From: an uncultured Lachnospiraceae bacterium
Lineage (GTDB): Bacteria; Bacillota; Clostridia; Lachnospirales; Lachnospiraceae
Length of the DNA: 9,643 nucleotides
Assembly (NCBI GenBank): GCA_905236615.1
Contig: CAJORC010000157.1
Span: forward strand, 1 to 9,643
Reading direction: 5' to 3'
Position numbers and translations under genes: made by a program. The notes under the pieces are model-generated. The model searched no databases, was not told the DNA's origin, and saw only the letters and a list, made by a program, of their open reading frames with translations. Numbering within the stretch: position 1 is the first letter of the stretch; each line of letters opens with the position of its first letter. Shown one piece after another: positions 1-6,332 of the stretch.

Positions 1-31
1 AAATTGTGGATATCTCTTGTTGATATAGTAA

Positions 32-70
32 AAGACATCATATCAACTTATCCCGTTAATATGATGTCTT
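32..70 (-). terminator. Intrinsic terminator of the operon
   Basis: AAGACATCATAT (32-43) and ATATGATGTCTT (59-70) form a perfect 12-bp stem. A further 3 bp (AAC 45-47 with GTT 55-57) is possible inside after one mismatch, leaving a small loop. On the minus strand the stem runs into TTTTACTATA. It begins 24 bases after the TGA stop of the last gene. The stem is AT-rich, so termination may be only moderate. The plus-strand side (CCTCTCATTA) has no T-run. Confidence 0.75.
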
Positions 71-94
71 CCTCTCATTAATGTTATCAAGCTG

Positions 95-1387
95 TCAGTC
101 TACTGTAAATTTTCCGCTGTTCCCCTGCTTGAAGTATTGTGCTGCAAGCCATCTTCCGTCTGACTTATCCCTGACTTCTATCTTCATATCATAATCACCT
201 ATTTCACTGCTTTTAACCTGTTCAGCCGTGATGCCTGTCTTTTCCAACGCAAATTCCAGTCCATACATCTCCGATGCCTTTGCCGGGTCAGCCATATATA
301 CCCTGACTGTCCTTTCTTCATCCGCCGCCAGCATGATATAGGAAACCGCATCATTCTTCTTTGCCAGCATTTCGATTTTCTGCTCTTCCCATTTTTTCAG
401 ATCATCTTCCCACTGTTCACTGTATTTCGGGTCATTCCGATGATCTTCAACATCGAAATTCTCTTTCAGAAATCCCGCAATATAATCCGCCGTCTTGGCA
501 GCTCCCATTGCATTAAGATGTGTGGCATCCCCGAAATCAGTGTCATAATCAATCCCAATTTCATTGATCAACGGCAGAAAATTAATGGCCATACCCCCAT
601 TCTCTTTTGTATAGTTCATAAGAGTATTAACCTTTTTCTGATTTTTTTCGGAATAATTCGCCTTATTGGCAGGAATATTGACAAGAATCGGAACCACGCC
701 CTTTTCCCGGCACAATTCCACTATCCTTTTGTAATAGTTTACACCGTCTCCACCCTTAAATTCCATTGTATCTTCGATATAAGAGTCCGGATCGGCAGCC
801 TCTGCCCGGCATATCTCAGTTAAAATATAGGCACCCTTGTCATAATTCCAGTATTTCTGAAAATCCTTTTTCTCAAGTTCGGAAAAACGGCCGTGATAAG
901 CATAGATATTTGAAAGAAATGCCATCTTTCCGCCATTGAAAAATCCCGAAGCATAATCAATAGCTTCAAGCTTATCCTTACTCATAGGGAGGGCATCTAT
1001 CGACTCATGTACAAAGGCATATCCCTCGTCAATATCATCAACGTTATCATCTATCTTGAAAGAATCGATGATTATTGCCTTGGGATGTGTCTTCTCCAGC
1101 GCAGCCTTCACCACATAATAGGTCATCTGTATCGACTCCCCGGCTGAAGCAAGATTATAGGAGGATATTCCGTAATTCTCCCAGAGATAGACCGGATCGA
1201 TTCCCTCATGCATGTGTGACGAGCCGAAAAAAAGCACATCATAATCCATTTCTGTCTTAAAAAACGGATCCTTGTAATAATAGCTTTCCTTCTTTTTAAG
1301 AACAGATGCCGTCAGAACGGTAACGATTATCAAAAGCACGAAAAATACTATGCATTTAAGTCCTTTTCTCATATTATTAGCTTTCAT
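95..1387 (-). CDS. Membrane-anchored SGNH-hydrolase-like acyltransferase partner (DltD/AlgJ/AlgX-like role)
   Basis: The protein has 430 residues. One N-terminal hydrophobic segment (about 11-30) without a lipobox predicts a signal anchor with the rest outside the membrane. The SGNH core spans about 48-308. It shows VLFFGSSHMHEGID (Ser57 as nucleophile, with His58), YNLASAG (Asn78) and DATHLNAMG (Asp287 and His290 as the D-x-x-H pair), so the triad looks complete. Proteins of this type sit beside MBOAT acyltransferases (DltB/DltD, AlgI/AlgJ, PatA/PatB) and place the acyl group on the polymer. A charged, helix-prone linker (311-345) leads to about 85 C-terminal residues that I do not recognise. 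The start follows the MBOAT stop by 11 bases. It is the last gene of the operon, 25 bases before the terminator hairpin. The acyl group and the polymer are inferred from context only. Confidence 0.85.
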   Translation of the reverse strand: MKANNMRKGLKCIVFFVLLIIVTVLTASVLKKKESYYYKDPFFKTEMDYDVLFFGSSHMHEGIDPVYLWENYGISSYNLASAGESIQMTYYVVKAALEKTHPKAIIIDSFKIDDNVDDIDEGYAFVHESIDALPMSKDKLEAIDYASGFFNGGKMAFLSNIYAYHGRFSELEKKDFQKYWNYDKGAYILTEICRAEAADPDSYIEDTMEFKGGDGVNYYKRIVELCREKGVVPILVNIPANKANYSEKNQKKVNTLMNYTKENGGMAINFLPLINEIGIDYDTDFGDATHLNAMGAAKTADYIAGFLKENFDVEDHRNDPKYSEQWEDDLKKWEEQKIEMLAKKNDAVSYIMLAADEERTVRVYMADPAKASEMYGLEFALEKTGITAEQVKSSEIGDYDMKIEVRDKSDGRWLAAQYFKQGNSGKFTVD

Positions 1388-1395
1388 CCGTCCTG

Positions 1396-1400
1396 CTCCT
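1396..1400 (-). promoter_or_regulatory. Ribosome binding site overlapping the MBOAT stop codon
   Basis: On the minus strand AGGAG (1400-1396) shares two bases with the TAG stop (1401-1399) of the MBOAT gene and lies 8 bases before the ATG at 1387. This fixes the start of the SGNH gene at its first Met (MKANN) rather than Met6. It also suggests that ribosomes ending on the MBOAT gene help translate the partner. Confidence 0.75.
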
Positions 1401-2877
1401 AAAAGTTAAAGTAAATAAAGTCCGAAGAATTATACGAAGGGCCATACATTCCAAATACCAGAACAGCCATTATCGCTGCTATATAAAAGAGCCATCTGAA
1501 CCAGAGCTCCTGTCCGGCAACTTTTTCCCGTATAACTATCCCTTTCTCATTCATGATGCTGACAAACAATACTATTACTATTGAGCTCAGCATTATAAAA
1601 ATGTCAAAAGCCTTAAGTCCCATCTGAAGCATGGTTCCGTCAAAGAACACCCATGGATTATAGTAAAGGCAGTTTCTAAGCATCCTGACCGCAGTCATGA
1701 AGCTCTCCGCCCTGAAAAAAGTCCATGCTGCCGCCATAAGTATAAACGTGACTGCCGTATTCAGCAGCCTGTGGCTGAAACAGTCTTCCCTCAGACCCAT
1801 CATGCTTCCAAGCCTTTCCCTGCTTTTCTTCAAAATACTTCCGATAACCTGAAAGAAGCCGTTCAGAACTCCCCAGAAGACAAAGTTCCATGATGCCCCA
1901 TGCCAGAGACCGCTCACAGCAAAGACTATGATTATATTAATATACTTTCTTACAGTTCCCTTTCTGTTTCCACCCAGCGGAATGTACAGATAATCTCTGA
2001 AAAAAGAAGTCAGAGAAATATGCCATCTTCTCCAGAAATCCACGGTTGTTTCAGCTAGATAAGGTCTCTCAAAGTTTGATATGAGACGGAATCCCATTAC
2101 CTCTCCGATTCCCAGTGCCATATATGAATAGCTTGCAAAATCAAAATAAATCTGCAGGGCATAGAGTAATACAGCTATAATACTGTACACTCCCGGATAG
2201 CTGTTGCTCTCACTAAAGACCTTATCCACAAATACCGCAACTCTGTCAGAAAGCACGAACTTAAGGTAATATCCCCAGAGCATAAGGAGAAAGCCGTTCT
2301 TTATCCTGTCAGCGTTAAACTCATGCTTTTCCTTAAACTGCGGAATAAGATGTCCCGCCCTCTCGATAGGTCCGGATAAAACTGTCGGGAAAAGCGACAG
2401 AAACAGCATATAACTGATGATATTGTATTCACACTCTATTTTGCCCTTTCTGACATCAAGCAGATATCCCAGAGCCGTAAATGTAAAAAATGAAATACCG
2501 ACAGGAAGCAGCAGCTTAAGTTCCGGAAAAACTCCCATGCCTATCCTTCCCGTTATGATATTTATATTTCTAATGACAAAATCACTATACTTAAATACCG
2601 CAAGTGGAAGAAGAACCAGCACGACCATCAGAAAAGTAAAGGCGCTTTTCTTTCTGTATTCCGCCTTCTTTCCCAGAAAAATCCCAAAAACATAGGAAAC
2701 CAAGGTCACATAAAGGAGAAACAATGCATACAGCGGGTTGATGCTCATATAAAAATAATAGCTGCATACGCACAGCCATATATTTTTTATCAGATTATCC
2801 TTATATCCCGGAAGCAAAAAATAAACCAGTGCACATACCGGGAAAAAGACTGCAAATTCCAAAGCCTGAAATGACAT
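1399..2877 (-). CDS. AlgI-type MBOAT O-acyltransferase
   Basis: This is a 492-residue polytopic protein with about 11-13 hydrophobic helices. The MBOAT signature is clear: FWRRWHISLTSFFRDY (281-296, His286), then YIPLGGNRKG, then VSGLWHGASWNF (321-332), with His326 as the conserved catalytic histidine. These motifs match AlgI/PatA-type proteins better than DltB. Such proteins receive an acyl group from a cytoplasmic donor and pass it across the membrane to a partner that esterifies a polysaccharide or teichoic acid. The protein ends in DFIYFNF, a Tyr/Phe-rich tail with Tyr489 near the C-terminus. The start has AGGGAAAGG 8 bases upstream, and the gap from the LtaS-like gene is 20 bases. Its SGNH partner follows after 11 bases. 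No dltA or dltC is present here, so acetyl or another acyl-CoA-derived group is more likely than D-alanine (inference). Confidence 0.9.
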   Translation of the reverse strand: MSFQALEFAVFFPVCALVYFLLPGYKDNLIKNIWLCVCSYYFYMSINPLYALFLLYVTLVSYVFGIFLGKKAEYRKKSAFTFLMVVLVLLPLAVFKYSDFVIRNINIITGRIGMGVFPELKLLLPVGISFFTFTALGYLLDVRKGKIECEYNIISYMLFLSLFPTVLSGPIERAGHLIPQFKEKHEFNADRIKNGFLLMLWGYYLKFVLSDRVAVFVDKVFSESNSYPGVYSIIAVLLYALQIYFDFASYSYMALGIGEVMGFRLISNFERPYLAETTVDFWRRWHISLTSFFRDYLYIPLGGNRKGTVRKYINIIIVFAVSGLWHGASWNFVFWGVLNGFFQVIGSILKKSRERLGSMMGLREDCFSHRLLNTAVTFILMAAAWTFFRAESFMTAVRMLRNCLYYNPWVFFDGTMLQMGLKAFDIFIMLSSIVIVLFVSIMNEKGIVIREKVAGQELWFRWLFYIAAIMAVLVFGMYGPSYNSSDFIYFNF

Positions 2878-2897
2878 CTTTTATACCTTTCCCTATT

Positions 2898-4700
2898 TTA
2901 TCGATCAGCTGATTCAAAGAGCATATAATACTGCATCTTTGCATAGTCCGAGAGTTCCGTTGAAAGATCCTTGGTCACAGTGCTCTTTCCTTCTGCATCA
3001 ACAGCACGGATCGCTGAGATCACAGGATATTTTTCCGAAAACTTATCCGTAAAGCTCCTGTATTCCGGCAGATCGATTCCTGCCTCCTTCAAGAGAAGAT
3101 TTCCTAAATAATTTGTAGAAATCTCCAATCCCGACATTTCCTCGATGTCATAATTTGCCCATATCACAAAAGGCACCCTGTAAGTATTGAATGTATCTTC
3201 ATCAGATAAACTCTCGAAACTCTTGCCATTCTGATTCCATATAGATTCCAGTACATTCGGATCCGGCTGATGATCACCGAAAAAGACTATAATAGCAGGT
3301 CTGTCCGACTTTGCATAATACTCTGTCATTTCCTTCAGAGCGTCATCTGTAAGTTTAATAAGATTTAAGTAATTGTTTACCCTTATCGACTTTTTATCCT
3401 CTTCATCCTCAAGTCCGTCAAGTCTGACATCCCATGGAAGATTATCAAAGGTCTTGCTGTAACCGGAATGATTCTGCATCGTAACATTGAAGGAAAATAC
3501 AGGAGCATCCGTACTTCTTTTCTCAACCTCTTTCTCTATCTGTTCAAAGAAAGCCTTATCCGAAATGTAATTTCTTACCGTGTCCAGTCCCAGATCATCA
3601 AAATAGCCGTCAAGGAAATACATTTCATCAAATCCCAGAAGCGGGTAGACATTCGTCCTGTTCCAGCCGCTTGAATCATACGGATGCATGGCAATAGTCT
3701 TATATCCGTATTTTTCAGCCAGATATGACGGAATCGATTCTGTTTCTTTTCTTATATATTGCTGGTAAGGGATGCTGCTTCTCGGAAGAAATCCCATTGA
3801 ATCACCTGTCAGGAACTCAAATTCCGTATTGGGAGTATTTCCGCCTATTACCGAAACATTTATATAACCTGTTATAGTATTCTCCGCGCCTTCCTGCAGC
3901 GAATGAACAAAAGGCATATAGTCCTTGTTCGTAGTGAACTCAGCATCAATTTTCGGATCAGAAAAAGCCTCGTCCATAATGACAATAATGTCAGGACAGC
4001 TTACCGATACTCTGGGCTTTACGATCTCCTGACTTTCCAGAAGGCTTTTTTCCGCAGAAGCATTATATCCGGCCGGTTTTTCAACGCTAAGATACTTAAG
4101 CTCATAGATGAAATTAGCATAGAGGCCGTTCTTTTTGGTCAGGCCGTCCATATCAAACTGAATATCATATATTTCAAGAATGTCCTTAACGGTATTTCTG
4201 TGAAGCAGCCATGTATAGCAAAAAAGAGCACACACGGATAACAGGGCGATTCCGGTACGGATAATCAGCTTCTTTGAAAATTTCTCAAAAGAAAAATCGC
4301 ATTTTCCGAGAATGATAAATAATGCCGCGAAGATCAGAGTAACAATGATCATTCTGACTGTGGGAATGTACGAAAAATTGCCTGCCACATTCATCGCAGT
4401 TCCTACCGAGAATAAATCCCATGGCATGATATATGAGCCCCTGAATTCGAATACATAGGCATTTATCAGGGAAAACAGCCAGAAAAAAACCGTCAGTATA
4501 CGAAGGGAGATCTTCGCCTTCCCGATGACCGCAGTCAGCAGAAAGGATATAAGATAATAAAATATAATATTAACTATCTGAAGTTTCCAGTTGATCCTGC
4601 CCGACACACCTGCAAGCATGTTCTGACTGATGTAGAAAAAAACTATGGGGGTAAGAACTAAAAATAATCCGTTTTTACTCTTATTGATCAAATCTTTCAT
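2898..4700 (-). CDS. Lipoteichoic-acid-synthase-like phosphoglycerol transferase (LtaS family)
   Basis: The protein has 600 residues and the LtaS plan: five predicted membrane helices (about 11-29, 37-60, 65-85, 112-133, 145-166), a linker, and an extracytoplasmic sulfatase-fold domain (about 235-560). The key residues of S. aureus LtaS all have counterparts: IMDEAF (Glu244), GGNTPNTEFE (Thr289, nucleophile), SGWNR (Trp346, Arg348), MQNHSGY (His411) and FFGDHQP (Asp476, His477). Enzymes of this family take glycerol phosphate from phosphatidylglycerol and build or decorate polymers outside the membrane. The site therefore looks active. The start is supported by AAAGGA 9 bases upstream, and its ATG shares one base with the cytidylyltransferase stop. 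It could be a true polymer synthase, a primase, or a decorating enzyme like GacH; the sequence alone does not decide this. It is the second such enzyme in the operon. Confidence 0.88.
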   Translation of the reverse strand: MKDLINKSKNGLFLVLTPIVFFYISQNMLAGVSGRINWKLQIVNIIFYYLISFLLTAVIGKAKISLRILTVFFWLFSLINAYVFEFRGSYIMPWDLFSVGTAMNVAGNFSYIPTVRMIIVTLIFAALFIILGKCDFSFEKFSKKLIIRTGIALLSVCALFCYTWLLHRNTVKDILEIYDIQFDMDGLTKKNGLYANFIYELKYLSVEKPAGYNASAEKSLLESQEIVKPRVSVSCPDIIVIMDEAFSDPKIDAEFTTNKDYMPFVHSLQEGAENTITGYINVSVIGGNTPNTEFEFLTGDSMGFLPRSSIPYQQYIRKETESIPSYLAEKYGYKTIAMHPYDSSGWNRTNVYPLLGFDEMYFLDGYFDDLGLDTVRNYISDKAFFEQIEKEVEKRSTDAPVFSFNVTMQNHSGYSKTFDNLPWDVRLDGLEDEEDKKSIRVNNYLNLIKLTDDALKEMTEYYAKSDRPAIIVFFGDHQPDPNVLESIWNQNGKSFESLSDEDTFNTYRVPFVIWANYDIEEMSGLEISTNYLGNLLLKEAGIDLPEYRSFTDKFSEKYPVISAIRAVDAEGKSTVTKDLSTELSDYAKMQYYMLFESADR

Positions 4701-5095
4701 TACAGATTTTCCTTTATCTCCGATGAACAGATACCGGGTGTACGCTTAAGTCTCACTACTTCCTTGCCATTTTCACGGCACCAGTCGATCGCTCTCATAA
4801 ATCCCGCATGTTTCTGGTCTTCCCCGACCGCAAACACATCAAAGTCGATCTCCTTAACCTTTTCATCGACATCAGTATAACTTGTAACTTCATCAACAAC
4901 ACGGAGACCTCCGATGAGTTCCTGACTCTGCTCCGTCGTATAAAGCACCTTCGCATCAGGCTTGTATTTAAGGATATAGTCACCATCCTGAACTGCAACT
5001 ATCAGATAATCTCCATGCTCCCTCGCCTGCTTGAACAGTCTCAGATGTCCCAAATGGAAATAATCATAAACACCTACAGTAAGCACTTTCTTCAT
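4700..5095 (-). CDS. tagD: Glycerol-3-phosphate cytidylyltransferase-like enzyme (TagD/TarD family)
   Basis: The length of 131 residues is that of TagD-type enzymes, which join CTP and glycerol-3-phosphate to make CDP-glycerol. The nucleotidyltransferase HxGH motif is present as DYFHLGH (His14, His17). The C-terminal signature RTPGICSS (118-125) corresponds to RTEGISTT. GEDQKHAGF (91-99) stands where TagD has a GDDW motif, and LRVVDEV (64-70) matches the family IRYVDEV. The gene overlaps the upstream TagB/F-like gene by ATGA and the downstream LtaS-like gene by TAATG, so the three are translationally coupled. This fits direct supply of a CDP-alcohol to the transferase. Some substrate-side residues differ from B. 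subtilis TagD as I remember it, so another CDP-alcohol or CDP-polyol is possible. The fold and reaction class are sure, the alcohol substrate less so. Confidence 0.8.
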   Translation of the reverse strand: MKKVLTVGVYDYFHLGHLRLFKQAREHGDYLIVAVQDGDYILKYKPDAKVLYTTEQSQELIGGLRVVDEVTSYTDVDEKVKEIDFDVFAVGEDQKHAGFMRAIDWCRENGKEVVRLKRTPGICSSEIKENL

Positions 5096-6330
5096 GATAT
5101 CTCAGTCTTCCTTTCTGTCAGATAATCTACAGTCCTTCTTGCCGCTTCGCCCGGATATTTCCAGCGTTCTCCACGGACTTCAGCCCTGCCTGCCGCAAGA
5201 GGATCCTTTTCCTTGAGCTCTTTGATGATATTTCCTATATCATCAAGCTCATCTTCCTTCAATGTCTTTCCGAGTCTCTTGTGAGCGTCAAACCTGTATA
5301 CTCCGGCTTCATCCAGCCACCATGCATCATAAGGAGACAGATCAAATGAAGTGTCGGCACACAAAACAGGTTTGTCAAAAACAAGCGCATAGTCGAAAAT
5401 TACACTCGAAAAATCCGTGATCATAACATCCGCGCGGTTAAGAACATCAAAATTGTCATTATCCCTGTTCCACTTAAGTCTGTCGCTCTCCGGAAATTCC
5501 TTCATAAGACTCTCCATCAGGGATATCTCCGAAACAAAAGACTGCGGATGCGGTCTCACTATAACATTATAGTCCGTCCTGTCAAGAAGAGTTCTGATAA
5601 GCTTTGCCCCAAATCTCGAAAGTACAGAGCTCTTTCCCCACGATGAAGCCACAAGCACATTTATTTTCTCATTTTCCACTCTTCCGGCATCTTCAAGTCT
5701 TTTCTTCATCGCATCCATATATGCCGAACCGACATAGACAAGCTCTTTTTTCTTTATATCCCTGAGCTTTTCCATGTTCCTGATATTAGTCTCCTGAATA
5801 CTACCTGTCAGAAGAACCGCATCATAATAATCAAGGCCGAACATCCTGTAAAGTGCCGCATCACCCGTCGAATGGAAAATATGTACATAACGGTCAACAT
5901 CCGCCGAACGCTTCCACTGATAAACATCAAGCCCCGGAGTGGTTGCGAGAAGGGTTCCTGCCTTTGCAAAATTAAGCCTTGCAAAAGCCTTATTTCCCGA
6001 TCCTATAAACTCACACTTTACATGCTTATAATCTTCCTTAAGTGCCGGATCTTCCTCTGCTGCCGTCCAGTATACAAGCTCTATCCCGCGTCTCTCAAAC
6101 TCATCACAGACAGGCTTGAAAATCGTCCAGTACCATTTATTATCACTGAAAATAAGATAAGGTATCTTTTTGGCATCTGCTGCCGCTGCTTTTCCCCCGC
6201 TCAGGAAAAACTTTATCTTAACCAGTGCTTTTTCCGCAAAAAAGACTGCCGCTGCCGCAACACCTATAAGCACCGAAAAAAGCATACTTCCTGTTCCGGG
6301 GTCTATGTATAGTAAAATTCCGTCTTTCAT
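5092..6330 (-). CDS. CDP-glycerol glycerophosphotransferase family protein (TagB/TagF-like), membrane-anchored
   Basis: The protein has 412 residues, close to TagB (about 380) and far shorter than full TagF. Residues 6-15 contain LYIDPGTGSM, a motif common at the N-terminus of membrane-tied envelope enzymes in Bacillota, followed by one hydrophobic helix (about 16-33). The rest is a GT-B-like cytosolic enzyme. Features that identify the family are TTPGLDVYQWKRS (131-143), FHSTGD with His153 where the family usually has HGT, VRPHPQ with His261, and ITDFSSVIFDYA (304-315), which matches the usual ITDYSS signature. Family members transfer glycerol phosphate from CDP-glycerol to a lipid-linked acceptor on the cytoplasmic face. 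The start lies 2 bases after the previous stop. Its ribosome site is weak (AAGGCGG, 10 bases upstream), so translation is probably coupled. The next gene overlaps its stop by 4 bases (ATGA) and should supply the CDP-alcohol. The exact substrate is not proven. Confidence 0.85.
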   Translation of the reverse strand: MKDGILLYIDPGTGSMLFSVLIGVAAAAVFFAEKALVKIKFFLSGGKAAAADAKKIPYLIFSDNKWYWTIFKPVCDEFERRGIELVYWTAAEEDPALKEDYKHVKCEFIGSGNKAFARLNFAKAGTLLATTPGLDVYQWKRSADVDRYVHIFHSTGDAALYRMFGLDYYDAVLLTGSIQETNIRNMEKLRDIKKKELVYVGSAYMDAMKKRLEDAGRVENEKINVLVASSWGKSSVLSRFGAKLIRTLLDRTDYNVIVRPHPQSFVSEISLMESLMKEFPESDRLKWNRDNDNFDVLNRADVMITDFSSVIFDYALVFDKPVLCADTSFDLSPYDAWWLDEAGVYRFDAHKRLGKTLKEDELDDIGNIIKELKEKDPLAAGRAEVRGERWKYPGEAARRTVDYLTERKTEIS

Positions 6331-6332
6331 CT

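Noticed and set aside
440..823. Plus-strand open frame of 127 codons opposite the SGNH gene
   Set aside because: It is antisense to conserved SGNH coding sequence and has no family motif or separate promoter.
95..2877. Calling the last two genes dltB and dltD
   Set aside because: The MBOAT motifs (RRWHISLTSFFRDY with YIPLGGNRKG) are of the AlgI type, and dltA and dltC are absent from the window, so D-alanine transfer is not supported.
5872..6312. Plus-strand open frame of 146 codons opposite the TagB/F-like gene
   Set aside because: It is rich in Cys, Arg and Lys in the manner of a frame shadow and lies opposite conserved family motifs on the minus strand.
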